Assembly: GCF_034044715.1 (NCBI RefSeq)
Contig: NZ_JAXCLW010000003.1
Coordinates: 1 to 64,000, forward strand
DNA length: 64,000 nucleotides
Direction of reading: 5' to 3'
Origin: Dongia_B soli
GTDB lineage: Bacteria > Pseudomonadota > Alphaproteobacteria > Dongiales > Dongiaceae
Shown here: positions 26,077-36,358 of the stretch, in pieces
Layout of the letters: every line of letters begins with the position of its first letter
Position numbering within the stretch: position 1 is the first letter of the stretch
Notes under the pieces: generated by a model
What the model saw: the letters and a program-made list of their open reading frames with translations, nothing else
Told to the model about the DNA's origin: nothing
Databases searched by the model: none
Program-made: the position numbers and the translations under genes

Positions 26077-28176
26077 TCAATCCCGGCTCTGCAGCGAAAT
26101 GCGCTCACGGCGGAACGGGACTTCTTCTATCGCTTCCTCGAATTCCCGCGCGAAGCGATGGCCAGCATAAACAGCGTGATAGATAGCGGCGGGTGCGAGG
26201 CAATCGCCGATGCGGCTGACAGAGATGTCTCTATCCCGTTTCTCCTTACCGATGGCCTGGAGCAGCGGCTCATAGAGCGCGTCATTGGATTGCCGCGCGG
26301 TCAGCATCACAATGGCATCCGCCGCAATCTCGGCGGCGCGGCCCGTATGGATATGGGCAAAGCGCGGCCCCTGGCTATCGAGGCCCGACAGCAGGTGGTG
26401 GGTCAGCACGGTAACGCCCAAACTGTCCAGGCGCCGTGCCACGCGCGGCAATTCCAGCGTATTGTACGAGAAGGCAGAAATCTCCGGCGCCGATGTTACC
26501 AGTGTCACCTTGCAGCCCATCTGCACAAGCTTTTCAGCGATAACCCCGCCCATATAATAATGGTCCTCGTCATAGATGACGACCGAGCCGCTCACGGACC
26601 GGCCGGCCATGATGTCATCCGGTGTCAAGATCGGCAATGTTGACGTGTTTTCCAACGGCCGGTTGCGCAAACGACCGAGACCATCACGCCGCCAAGTCGA
26701 GCCGGTGGCAAGTACGATATGGTCAACATCGAGACCCAGGCAGTCTTCGACGCCGAGATCGCTTTCCAGATAAATCCGCACGTTGGGCATTTTCTGCAGC
26801 TGGGTGACCCGCCAATCCCGCACCCGGCCCCATTCCCGCAAGCCCGGCAGAGCCGATTCTGCCGTGACGCGGCCGCCAGGCTGGCGTGACTTTTCGGCAA
26901 GCGTCACGGCATAGCCGCGATCGCCGAGCGCTCTTGCGCATTCCAGCCCGGCCGGCCCGGCACCGACGACGAGAACATGCTTGTCCGAGGCTTTCGGCTG
27001 CATCTTTTCGGGGTGCCAGCCTTTGCGCCACTCCTCGCCCATGGTCGGGTTCTGCGTGCAGCGCAGATTGGCCATCATATAGTGGCTGGAGACACAGATA
27101 TTGCAGCCGATGCATTCGCGAATATCTTCGTAACGGCCTTCTTCGATCTTCCTTGGAATAAAAGGGTCGGCGATCGACGGCCGCGTGGCGCCGATCATAT
27201 CGAGAATGCCGCGCCGGATCAGCGATGCCATGGTGTCAGGCGAGGTGAAGCGGCCGACACCGACGACCGGTTTCTTGGTAACCGACTTGATCCGCTTCAC
27301 GAAGGGTTCGTGTTCGTTTTCACCGGCGAATCTGGATGTCGGCGAATCATCCGCCCAGGTGCCGACGACGACATCCCAGAGATCGGGAAGATCGCACAGC
27401 ATCTCGATGACGGCCAAGCCTTCATCTTCGACCTGCAGGCCGACATCACCGCACAGCTCGTCGATGATGAGCCGCACCGATACGGCGCATTCGCCCCTCA
27501 CGCCCTCGCGCGCCTCCTCGATCAGCTCTTTCAGCAGCCGGGCTCGGTTGCGCAAGGAGCCGCCATATTCATCGGTACGCTGATTGCGGGGCGAGAGAAA
27601 TTGAAAGGCGATGGTCGAGAAGTTCGCATCGACATTGACGATGTCGAAGCCGGCCTGGACGGCACGCCGTGACGCCGCGCGCATCCAGCCGCGCAGGTTT
27701 CGGATATCCTGCAAATCCATCGCACGGACCTGGACCGGGAAATACCCGTCCACCGGCCGTGCAATCGGCCCCATCGGCACTTCGCGTGTCAGCTTATTGG
27801 CGTTGTAATAAGCCGCATAAGCCAGCTGGACCCCTGCCAGGGCGCCGTGCTCATGGACCGCATCGCACATCAAGGCCAGAGGCGGAATATCGCCATCGTC
27901 CCATAGCGTATGCAGGACTTCCGGCATCAGATCAGAGGTCGGATGGATGGAACAGTGCTCGGTATTGACGACCGCCCATCCCCCTTCCGCCTTCATCCCG
28001 CGCATTGCCGCATGGGCCTGGGGCCGGAGACCGCCCATGCCATTGCAATGCGGCGGCTGGTAGAACCGGTTCTTGGCAATACGCGGGCCGATGTGAACAT
28101 GTTCGAAGAGAATGTCAAACCGGCTGTCCCGCGTGCTTCCGATCTCGGCCTTGGCGGACACATCCATGGTGTTCAT
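26077..28176 (-). CDS. Trimethylamine dehydrogenase-like FMN/4Fe-4S flavoprotein
   Basis: A 699-residue protein with the full trimethylamine dehydrogenase layout: an FMN TIM-barrel of the old yellow enzyme type (about residues 18-345), a 4Fe-4S motif (CIGCNIC plus a Cys 13 residues later in LRCTQNP), and an ADP/FAD-binding module (VLVVGAGPAGLECARAL, about 395 on). Relatives demethylate or deaminate trimethylamine, dimethylglycine, stachydrine or histamine. Compared with trimethylamine dehydrogenase as I recall it, the NTEY position reads NTEH, the catalytic YxxH stretch reads DANF, and the third bowl Trp is replaced. Trimethylamine itself is therefore unlikely as substrate. It lies between the aldehyde dehydrogenase and the DAO-type oxidase. 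Confidence 0.9.
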   Translation of the reverse strand: MNTMDVSAKAEIGSTRDSRFDILFEHVHIGPRIAKNRFYQPPHCNGMGGLRPQAHAAMRGMKAEGGWAVVNTEHCSIHPTSDLMPEVLHTLWDDGDIPPLALMCDAVHEHGALAGVQLAYAAYYNANKLTREVPMGPIARPVDGYFPVQVRAMDLQDIRNLRGWMRAASRRAVQAGFDIVNVDANFSTIAFQFLSPRNQRTDEYGGSLRNRARLLKELIEEAREGVRGECAVSVRLIIDELCGDVGLQVEDEGLAVIEMLCDLPDLWDVVVGTWADDSPTSRFAGENEHEPFVKRIKSVTKKPVVGVGRFTSPDTMASLIRRGILDMIGATRPSIADPFIPRKIEEGRYEDIRECIGCNICVSSHYMMANLRCTQNPTMGEEWRKGWHPEKMQPKASDKHVLVVGAGPAGLECARALGDRGYAVTLAEKSRQPGGRVTAESALPGLREWGRVRDWRVTQLQKMPNVRIYLESDLGVEDCLGLDVDHIVLATGSTWRRDGLGRLRNRPLENTSTLPILTPDDIMAGRSVSGSVVIYDEDHYYMGGVIAEKLVQMGCKVTLVTSAPEISAFSYNTLELPRVARRLDSLGVTVLTHHLLSGLDSQGPRFAHIHTGRAAEIAADAIVMLTARQSNDALYEPLLQAIGKEKRDRDISVSRIGDCLAPAAIYHAVYAGHRFAREFEEAIEEVPFRRERISLQSRD

Positions 28177-28210
28177 TGGCGCCCCTGACAGATGATACGG
28201 CTATGCGCTA

Positions 28211-29713
28211 TCAGGACTTTCTGACCTTGATCCAGGTCGTCTTCAGGTCGGTATATTTGGCAATCGCATGGATCGATTTGTCGCGCCCGAATCCGGATTG
28301 CTTGAAGCCGCCGAAGGGCGAGGTAATGCTGCCTTCGTCGAAGCAATTCACCCAGACGACACCGGCGCGCAGACGCCGCGACGTGGCAATCGCCGTATCG
28401 ATATTCTGGGTCCAGACGGCGGCGGCCAGACCATAGATCGTATCATTGGCGATGGCGATGGCTTCTTCCTCGGTCTTGAAGCTGATGGTCGAGAGGACCG
28501 GGCCGAAGATTTCTTCCTGAGCGATCCTCATCTTGCTGGACACATTGTCGAAAATCGTCGGTTCGATGAAGTAGCCGCCGGAATTCTGCCGCACCTGCTT
28601 GCCGCCCAGCCGCAGCTCGGCGCCCTCCTCCTGGCCGATCTTGATGTAGTTCAAAACGCGGCTCATCTGCTGCTTCGTCACCATGGCGCCGGCCCTGCTG
28701 CCAGGATCGAGCGGGTCGTTCGGCATCAATGCCGCGCTTTCGGCAATGAGCTTTTCAAGGAACTCGTCCTTAATACTCTCATCGACCAACAGGCGCGAAC
28801 CGGCATTGCAAACCTCGCCCTGGTTAAAGAAGATGCCCCAGGCCGCAGCCCGCGCTGCGGTATCGAGATCGTCGCAATCCTTCATGACGATATGTGGGGT
28901 CTTGCCGCCACATTCCAGCGAGACGCGCTTCATGTTGGACTGCCCGGCATATTTCAGGAAGAGCTTGCCGACCTCGGTCGATCCGGTGAAGGTGACCGCA
29001 TCGATATCCGGATGCAGACCGATCGCCTTGCCGGCCGTCTCTCCATAGCCCGGCACGACATTGAGAACGCCGACAGGCATGCCGGCTTCCACGGCGAGCT
29101 CCGCAATGCGGATGGCCGTCAAAGGCGATTGCTCCGCCGGCTTGAGGACGACGGAATTGCCGGCGGCCAGCGCGGGGCCCAACTTCCAGCACGCCATCAG
29201 TAAGGGGAAATTCCACGGAACCACCGCAGCGACCACGCCCAAAGGCTCGCGGGTGATCAGGCTGAGCGCACCCGGCCCGGTCGGCGCGATTTCATCGTAA
29301 AGCTTGTCGATGGCCTCAGCCATCCAGACGATGGTGTTGATCGAGGCCGGGACGTCGATTGACAGGCTGTCCGAAATCGGCTTGCCCATATCGATCGTTT
29401 CGAGCAACGCCAATTCTTCGGCGTGGTCGCGCATCAGCGATGCCCAGGCCAGCATCTTGCGCTTCCGATCCGCCGGGTCCAGGCGCGACCAGGTGCCGGC
29501 TTCGAAGACGCGGCGAGCAACCTCGACGGCACGATCGACGTCTTCCTGCTCACAGGCAGCGACCGATGCGATCACCTGACCGGTGCCGGGATTCACGCAG
29601 TCGAAGGTCTTACCGGAAGCCGCGGCGACATAACGGCCGTCAATAAAAGCCTGGGACTTCACCTTCAGCTTTGCAACTGCCTGCGCCCAATCCTTGGTCG
29701 GCTGGATTGTCAT
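28211..29713 (-). CDS. Aldehyde dehydrogenase (PuuC-like aminoaldehyde type)
   Basis: A 500-residue NAD(P)-dependent aldehyde dehydrogenase. It aligns by eye along its length with PuuC, the gamma-glutamyl-gamma-aminobutyraldehyde dehydrogenase. Conserved parts are VVPWNFPLLMACWKLGPALAAGN, the FTGSTEVGK dinucleotide site, the catalytic Glu in SLECGGKTPHIV (about residue 270), the catalytic Cys in NQGEVCNAGSRLLV (about 303) and QEEIFGPVL. GGAGGAG lies 7 bases before the ATG. It is the first gene of the catabolic operon, divergent from the IclR gene, and would oxidise an aminoaldehyde made by the amine-oxidising enzymes coded next. Confidence 0.95.
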   Translation of the reverse strand: MTIQPTKDWAQAVAKLKVKSQAFIDGRYVAAASGKTFDCVNPGTGQVIASVAACEQEDVDRAVEVARRVFEAGTWSRLDPADRKRKMLAWASLMRDHAEELALLETIDMGKPISDSLSIDVPASINTIVWMAEAIDKLYDEIAPTGPGALSLITREPLGVVAAVVPWNFPLLMACWKLGPALAAGNSVVLKPAEQSPLTAIRIAELAVEAGMPVGVLNVVPGYGETAGKAIGLHPDIDAVTFTGSTEVGKLFLKYAGQSNMKRVSLECGGKTPHIVMKDCDDLDTAARAAAWGIFFNQGEVCNAGSRLLVDESIKDEFLEKLIAESAALMPNDPLDPGSRAGAMVTKQQMSRVLNYIKIGQEEGAELRLGGKQVRQNSGGYFIEPTIFDNVSSKMRIAQEEIFGPVLSTISFKTEEEAIAIANDTIYGLAAAVWTQNIDTAIATSRRLRAGVVWVNCFDEGSITSPFGGFKQSGFGRDKSIHAIAKYTDLKTTWIKVRKS

Positions 29714-29738
29714 CGCCTTCTCCTCCCTGATTTACAAA

Positions 29739-29765
29739 TTCCGTTTTTCGGTATATTGTACCGTA
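29739..29765. promoter_or_regulatory. Candidate IclR operator between aldehyde dehydrogenase and regulator (copy 1)
   Basis: TTCCGTTTTTCGGT at 29739-29752 runs into CGGTA-TATTG-TACCG, a perfect 5-bp inverted repeat at 29749-29763. The first 14 bases occur again at 20350-20363 upstream of the importer operon. It lies 26-52 bases before the aldehyde dehydrogenase ATG, overlapping where its promoter must be, and about 125 bases before the IclR start. It therefore could control both directions. Confidence 0.68.
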
Positions 29766-29889
29766 TAACAGTATGATAATTAGGTCCTCTTTCTTCTGTC
29801 AACATGGAAACAGGCCCCGCTCTGCGGCAATCGACAGCCCGGGTTTTTTCTGGCAACTAAGTGTTATTGCAAGAATCGTTAGGATATTC

Positions 29890-30753
29890 ATGGCAACGCA
29901 GTTGAATCCGTCGAAGCTTCGAACCGTCGTTGAGAGACGGCGGAAGGAATCAAGCGAGCAGGAGAACAATGCGGCGGCGGATTCGCCGCTGGACCGTTAT
30001 TTCCGAGTCCTCGAAGTCGTCGCCAATTTTCCAAATGGCGTCACCTTGGTCCAGATGGTGGAAGTCCTCGGCCTGCCTAAAACGACGGTGCACCGGCTGA
30101 TTAAGGGGCTCGTTGCCTCCGGTGCCTTGGCTGCCCTGACCCCCCGCTACGGACCTTACGTTCTCGGCTCGCGATTTCGCAATATTCTATATTCGGGCAT
30201 GCCGGATGACTGGATCGACTGGCTGGCACGGCCGATTTTAAAGGAACTTGCAGACAAGACAGGAGAGACCTGTTTCGTCGCTCGCCTCAGCGATTTCAAT
30301 ATCCATTCGGTGGCGATGGTCACGCCGGAAAATGACGTACGCAGTTACGTGGTTCCGGGCAGGACCCTCACGCCGCATGGCGCATCCTCTGCAAAAGCGA
30401 TCCTTGCGTTTCAACCGGAAGCCATCATCCGGGCGATTTTGCCGTCTCCATTGCCGGCAATCACGGACAATACGAAAACACGCCTCAAGGATTTGCTGAA
30501 GGAATACGAGGAAATCCGCGAGACCAATTTGGCCTATTGCGTCGGAGAAGATATCCCGGGTTTTGCAGGAATTGCGTCGCCAATTCATGTTCCGTCAATT
30601 GGGGTGAAATACAGCGTGGCGGTAACCGGAACGATCGATGACCTGATCATCAAGAACAAGAAGAAGTATTCTGCTTTGGTGAGGTCGGTTTCGGAACGAT
30701 TGGCTGCCGCCATGATCATTCGCTTGTCGCAGACAGGGCAAGTTTCGATCTAG
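29890..30753 (+). CDS. IclR-family transcriptional regulator
   Basis: A 287-residue regulator. A winged helix-turn-helix lies at about residues 33-85 (RYFRVLEVVANFPNGVTLVQ, LGLPKTTVHRLIKGLVASG), followed by the IclR effector-binding domain (ETCFVARLSDFNIHSVAMV, HGASSAKAILAF). IAS-P-H-V near the end (GIASPIHVPSIGVKYSVAVTG) matches the ligand pocket region. The frame is open to 29773, but MATQLNPSKL at 29890 has AGGA upstream and is where the family begins. It reads away from the catabolic operon and is the obvious local regulator. IclR proteins often control aromatic or beta-ketoadipate genes (PcaR, PobR). Confidence 0.92.
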   Translation: MATQLNPSKLRTVVERRRKESSEQENNAAADSPLDRYFRVLEVVANFPNGVTLVQMVEVLGLPKTTVHRLIKGLVASGALAALTPRYGPYVLGSRFRNILYSGMPDDWIDWLARPILKELADKTGETCFVARLSDFNIHSVAMVTPENDVRSYVVPGRTLTPHGASSAKAILAFQPEAIIRAILPSPLPAITDNTKTRLKDLLKEYEEIRETNLAYCVGEDIPGFAGIASPIHVPSIGVKYSVAVTGTIDDLIIKNKKKYSALVRSVSERLAAAMIIRLSQTGQVSI

Positions 30754-30809
30754 GCTCCAGGCGACATCGTTGATTTGCCTCCCTAATGGAGACCCGGCCA
30801 CGGATATCA

Positions 30810-31817
30810 TCAATCTTCGGGGAAATGGCACGCCAGATTGTGTGCCGGAGTATAGGCGCCCAGCAGCGGCTCCTCGCTGGCGCAGATATCAGCGCTTTTC
30901 CAGCAACGGCTATGGAACCGGCAGCCCGAGGGCGGGTCCGCGGGATTTGGCACATCACCTGTCAGAATGATCCGTTGCTTCGGCCCGCGCGATTGCGGCG
31001 ACGGCACGGCTGAGAGCAATGCCTTGGTGTATGGGTGCGCCGGATGACGATAGAGCTCGTCCCGCGGGGCAATCTCCACGATCTTCCCCAGAAACATAAC
31101 TGCGACCCGGTCGCAGAGATGGCGAACGACCGACAAGTCGTGCGAGATGAAGAGACAGGTGAGATTGAACTTCGCCTGTAGCTCCTTCAGCAGATTGAGC
31201 ACCCCCGCCTGGATGCTGACATCGAGTGCGGAGACCGGTTCATCCAGGATCAGCAGGTCCGGTTCGACACTCAAAGCGCGGGCGATGCCGATGCGCTGGC
31301 GCTGTCCACCAGAGAGCTGGTGCGGATAGCGTTCCGCATATTCCGGATCAAGCCGAACCAGGCTCAACATTTCCCGCACGCGGTCCGCCATCGCCTTCTT
31401 CGAGAGGCCCTGCAACCGCAGCGGCTCGGCAATAACCTGGCCGATGGTCATGCGCGGATGCAGCGAGGCATAGGGATCCTGGAACACGATCTGGATATGG
31501 CGCCGCAGCGGCTGCATCTCAGACCGAGTGAGCGGCGCGATATCCTGTCCGCGGAACAGGATCTGGCCGGAGGTCGGCTGCAACAGCCGGACGAGGCAGC
31601 GGCCGAGCGTGGATTTGCCGCAGCCGGATTCACCAACGAGGCCCAAGGTTTCGCCACGCGCGATATCGAAGGAAACATCGGATACCGCATGGACATGGCC
31701 AACAGTGCGGTCGATCAGGATGCCCGATTTGATCGGGAATTGCTTCACCAGGTGACGCACGGAGAGGATAGGTTCGTCCGGCTCTTCCATCCGGCCGGCT
31801 GCGATGGCTTCGCTCAT
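30810..31817 (-). CDS. ABC transporter ATP-binding protein, DppF type
   Basis: A 335-residue ATPase subunit of the second peptide-type importer. Walker A GESGCGKST (about residue 58), signature LSGGQRQRIGIARAL and Walker B LLILDEPVSALD are intact. The C-terminal oligopeptide/dipeptide extension RFHSRCWKSADICASEEP carries the Cys-rich pattern common in DppD/DppF, which can hold an iron-sulfur cluster. Its ATG overlaps the DppD-type stop by 4 bases. It is the last gene of the operon and faces the IclR gene convergently, 56 bases apart. Confidence 0.94.
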   Translation of the reverse strand: MSEAIAAGRMEEPDEPILSVRHLVKQFPIKSGILIDRTVGHVHAVSDVSFDIARGETLGLVGESGCGKSTLGRCLVRLLQPTSGQILFRGQDIAPLTRSEMQPLRRHIQIVFQDPYASLHPRMTIGQVIAEPLRLQGLSKKAMADRVREMLSLVRLDPEYAERYPHQLSGGQRQRIGIARALSVEPDLLILDEPVSALDVSIQAGVLNLLKELQAKFNLTCLFISHDLSVVRHLCDRVAVMFLGKIVEIAPRDELYRHPAHPYTKALLSAVPSPQSRGPKQRIILTGDVPNPADPPSGCRFHSRCWKSADICASEEPLLGAYTPAHNLACHFPED

Positions 31818-32824
31818 TCCGACGTTTCCTCGTGGCCGGTCGCGGTCGCCGTCAGCACGGTCTCCGCGAAGTGGCAGGCAACGGCGACATCATCAACCGG
31901 TCGCAGCGAGGGTTCCTCAGTCGCGCAGATCCCTTGTGCATAATGGCACCGCGGGTGGAAGCGGCATCCCTTCGGCCTGGACGCTAGCGGCGGCAAGCTG
32001 CCGGGAATCACGGTAAGCTTGTCCTCGACGCGGTCGATCTTCGGTAGCGAGGCAAGAAGACCATGCGTATAGGGATGATGCGGCCGGTCGAAGACCGCCG
32101 GTACCGTGCCCTTTTCGCAGATCCGGCCGGCATACATGATCGCCACCTCATCGGCGATTTCCGCCACGACGCCGAGATCATGGCTGATCAGCACCAGCCC
32201 CATATTGCGCTCGGCCCGCAGCCGTTGCAGCAGTTCCATGATCTGCGCCTGGATGGTGACATCGAGCGCCGTCGTCGGCTCGTCGGCGATCAGCAGTTCC
32301 GGATCATTGGCCATGGCGATGGCGATCATCACCCGCTGGCGCATGCCGCCGGAAAGCTCATGGGGATATTGCAGCAACCGACGCTCGGGGAACGGGATCG
32401 CCACCAGCTTGAGGAGTTCCATGGCGCGCTCGGCCCGGGTGCGCCTGGACAAACCGTGATGGTGAATCGCGATCGCTTCGCCGAGCTGTTGGCCGATCGT
32501 CATGACCGGGTTGAGTGACGTCATCGGGTCTTGAAAAATCATCGCGATCCGGTTGCCACGTAGCCGCGAAAGCTCGCGCTGCGACATGCCGATCAACTCG
32601 ACGCCGCGCAATTTGATCGATCCGCTGACCGTCATCTCCGGCCCTAGCAATCCCATCAGCGCCAGCATGGTGATGCTTTTGCCGCAGCCGGATTCGCCGA
32701 CTAACCCCAAGGTCTTGCCATCGGCGACAGTGAAGCTCGCTTGGTGCACCACCTCAAGGGATGCACCCGGCGTTCCGAGACCGACGGAGAGGTTGCTCAC
32801 CTCTAGGAGTGGCGCGTCGCTCAT
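31814..32824 (-). CDS. ABC transporter ATP-binding protein, DppD type
   Basis: A 336-residue ATPase subunit. Walker A GESGCGKSIT (about residue 41) has Ile where Thr is more usual after GKS, as in many DppD proteins. The signature is LSGGMRQRVMIAIAMAND and Walker B is LLIADEPTTALD. The C-terminal FHPRCHYAQGICATEEP Cys pattern is present. Four-base overlaps with both neighbours show tight coupling in the operon. Confidence 0.94.
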   Translation of the reverse strand: MSDAPLLEVSNLSVGLGTPGASLEVVHQASFTVADGKTLGLVGESGCGKSITMLALMGLLGPEMTVSGSIKLRGVELIGMSQRELSRLRGNRIAMIFQDPMTSLNPVMTIGQQLGEAIAIHHHGLSRRTRAERAMELLKLVAIPFPERRLLQYPHELSGGMRQRVMIAIAMANDPELLIADEPTTALDVTIQAQIMELLQRLRAERNMGLVLISHDLGVVAEIADEVAIMYAGRICEKGTVPAVFDRPHHPYTHGLLASLPKIDRVEDKLTVIPGSLPPLASRPKGCRFHPRCHYAQGICATEEPSLRPVDDVAVACHFAETVLTATATGHEETSE

Positions 32825-33686
32825 CGCGACCTCGGATCGAGATAGTCGCGCAGGCCGTCACCCAGGAAATTGAAGCCGAGAACGACGGAAAGGATGGCGA
32901 GGCCTGGGCCGGCGCAGATCCACCATTGGTAGAAATGCACGGCACCTTCCGAGATCATCGAGCCCCATTCCGGCGTGGGCGGCGATGCGCCGAGACCGAT
33001 GAAGGACAATGACGCCGCCAACAGGACTACCTGGCCGAAATCCATCGTCGCATTGACCAGGATCGGACTCCAGGTCAGCGGCAGGATATGCGTGACAAGG
33101 GTGCGGACATGACCTGCACCGCTCGCCGTGGCCGCTTCCACATGCTCGCGCGACTTTACGCTCAGCACCTGCCCGCGCATCAGGCGTGCATAGGCCGGCC
33201 ACCAGACGATAATCATGGCGATTGCTGCATTGCGGAGACCCGGTCCCATCGCCGCAGTCACCGCCATGGCCAACAGGATCGGCGGGAAAGACAAGGTGAT
33301 ATCGACCAACCGCATAATCAACCCGTCGATAAAGCCGCCGGCATAGCCGGCGATGGCGCCAAGCAGCGAACCGACAGCTACCGCGGAGGCGATCACCGCG
33401 CAGGACATCAGCAGCGAGAAGCGCGCGCCATGCAGCGTGCGCGTCAGCACATCCCGGCCAAGCGCGTCGATGCCGAACCAATGCTCGGCGCTGGGCGGCG
33501 ACAGGCGGCGGCCGACCATCTCGATCGGATCGTAAAGCGGCCAGCTATCGACGGTAAGCGCGGCAAGGATCCAGAAGATGGTGATCAGCCCGCCGATCAG
33601 GACGGGCAGTTTCAGCCAGGCCGGCAGACGTCGAGACCGGGATACGGTTGGAGCTACAGTCGGAGGCGCGGTATCAGTCATATCGG

Positions 33687-33690
<4 letters not shown>
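32821..33690 (-). CDS. ABC transporter permease, DppC type
   Basis: A 289-residue inner-membrane permease with a Pro/Thr-rich cytoplasmic N-terminus, a first membrane helix (LPVLIGGLITIFWILAAL) and the DppC-type loop HWFGIDALGRDVLTRTLHGARFSL. Five more helices follow, with the EAA-type loop HVEAATASGAGHVRTLVTHILPL. The end GLGASPPTPEWGSMISEG is a DppC hallmark. It overlaps the genes on both sides by 4 bases. Confidence 0.93.
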
Positions 33691-34700
<1,010 letters not shown>

Positions 34701-34738
34701 CTAGCCGTTCCGCGCTCGCATCGTCTCTTCGGTCCGCC

Positions 34739-36358
34739 TTACTGGCGGCCGATTTCATCCATCATCAGGTTGCAGCAAGCGCTGTAGCGCACACCGGTGA
34801 TGTTCTTGCCATGGGCCAGAACAAGGTCCGGACTCACCACCGGGATGATGATCCGGTCATCGATCATCTGCTGGGCGAGCTGCTTGTAGATGCCGTCCTT
34901 CTGCGCTTCCGAGGCCGAGAGCGCCTTGGTCAGCACGGTCTCGGTTTGCGGATTGGTGAAGCTTGCATCACGCTTGCCACCGGCGCGGTTCCACCAGGGG
35001 CTGCCCTCGATCATGCCGAAATATTGCACATATTGCGCGCTACCATAGTAATCCGGTGCGAAGAACAGGGTCGTCAGCGCGATGCCCTCGGATTTCACCC
35101 GGTCACGCCAGACCGAGAATTCGATCGGCGTCAGCTTGACCTTGATATTGATCTTGGCCAAGTCCTGCTGGATCTTCTGATTAAGCAGCGACATGTCGAC
35201 GCCATAGACATTCATGTTCGGAAAGGCGTCATTGAGTTCGAAGCCCTCGGCATGGCCCGCCTTCTTCATCAACTCCTTGGCCTTCTCCAGATTCTGCTGC
35301 GGCAGCGTCAGACCGTCGGTACCAGGGAAGCCATTGGGGATGGGCGATGCAATCTTCCTACCGGCGCCGCCGACCGTGAAATCGATAATGCCGTCGTAGT
35401 CAAGCGCCAGGCCAATCGCTTCCCGCACCTCCTTGGTCAGCAGCTTACCGCCATCCTTGGCGCCGGGGGAGAGTGCGACATAAAGGAAATTGTAGGACGG
35501 AATGGTTTCGACGCTGACCGTATCGGCCTGGATTGTCTTCGCCGTATCCGGATCGATCTGCATGGCGACATCGACGTTGCCGCTTTCGAGTTGTTGCGCC
35601 TGCGTCACCGAATCCTTGGTTTGCTTAATGACGATATCGGCGACGCCGACCTTGGTCCGATCGTAATGCGGATTGGCCTTGAAGCGCAGCTCCTCGCCCG
35701 GCTTGTAATCCACCAGCTCGTAGGCACCGCTGCCGGCCGAATGCTGCATGAACCAGCTTTCCGCCTTGTCGGCCGTATCCGCGCCCGGCGCGGCGATGGC
35801 GCCATTGGCGCTCGCGACCTTGCTATTGACGACGCCGGTATAGGGTGCCGTCAGAATGTTTAGAAACTCGGAATTCGGGCCACTCAGCGTGACCACAACC
35901 GTATGTGCATCCTTGGCGTCGATGCTCTTGACGCTATCCATCATATAGGACGCACCACCTTTGATATTCTCCAGGCGCTCCATCGACCACTTCACGTCCT
36001 TGGCCTCGACCGGCGTGCCATCGGCGAATTTGGCGCCGGGATCGAGCGTGAAGGTAAACTTGCTTTGATCCGCATTCGCTTCCCATTTCGTCGCGAGGCG
36101 CGGCTTGAGCGTCTTGTTGTCCTTGTCGAGTCCGATCAGGGTCTCATAGACATTGCTCATATAGATCTGGCAGGTGTCGCACCAGGCGCGAGACGGATCG
36201 AGCGAATTGATGTCGATGTCGCGGGCGATCACCAGCGTGCTGTCCTGCGCCGATGCCCCCTCGGGCAGCATGGCGAGGGCGCTGACACCGACGCAGAGCG
36301 CAGCGGCCAGGCGCAAATGGGTCCAGCTTGGGAGCTGGCGGTTCAAAGCAGGTTTCAT
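34739..36358 (-). CDS. Peptide-type ABC solute-binding protein (SBP family 5)
   Basis: A 539-residue periplasmic protein with a Sec signal peptide (LRLAAALCVGVSALAMLPEGASA, cleavage after about residue 37). The SBP_bac_5 core is seen in PRLATKWEANADQSKFTFTLDPGAKFADGTPVEAKDVKWSMERL and in LTKEVREAIGLALDYDGII. AAGGAGG precedes the ATG. The ligand is unknown. The operon partners (split transketolase, aminotransferase) point to an amino or sugar-acid compound rather than ordinary peptides. Upstream, a 13-bp palindrome CGGGATTATCCCG lies at 36374-36386, close to the ribosome binding site. Confidence 0.93.
   Translation of the reverse strand: MKPALNRQLPSWTHLRLAAALCVGVSALAMLPEGASAQDSTLVIARDIDINSLDPSRAWCDTCQIYMSNVYETLIGLDKDNKTLKPRLATKWEANADQSKFTFTLDPGAKFADGTPVEAKDVKWSMERLENIKGGASYMMDSVKSIDAKDAHTVVVTLSGPNSEFLNILTAPYTGVVNSKVASANGAIAAPGADTADKAESWFMQHSAGSGAYELVDYKPGEELRFKANPHYDRTKVGVADIVIKQTKDSVTQAQQLESGNVDVAMQIDPDTAKTIQADTVSVETIPSYNFLYVALSPGAKDGGKLLTKEVREAIGLALDYDGIIDFTVGGAGRKIASPIPNGFPGTDGLTLPQQNLEKAKELMKKAGHAEGFELNDAFPNMNVYGVDMSLLNQKIQQDLAKINIKVKLTPIEFSVWRDRVKSEGIALTTLFFAPDYYGSAQYVQYFGMIEGSPWWNRAGGKRDASFTNPQTETVLTKALSASEAQKDGIYKQLAQQMIDDRIIIPVVSPDLVLAHGKNITGVRYSACCNLMMDEIGRQ

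Noticed and set aside
26077..28176. True trimethylamine dehydrogenase
   Set aside because: Overall fold matches, but residues needed for trimethylamine binding and catalysis appear changed.
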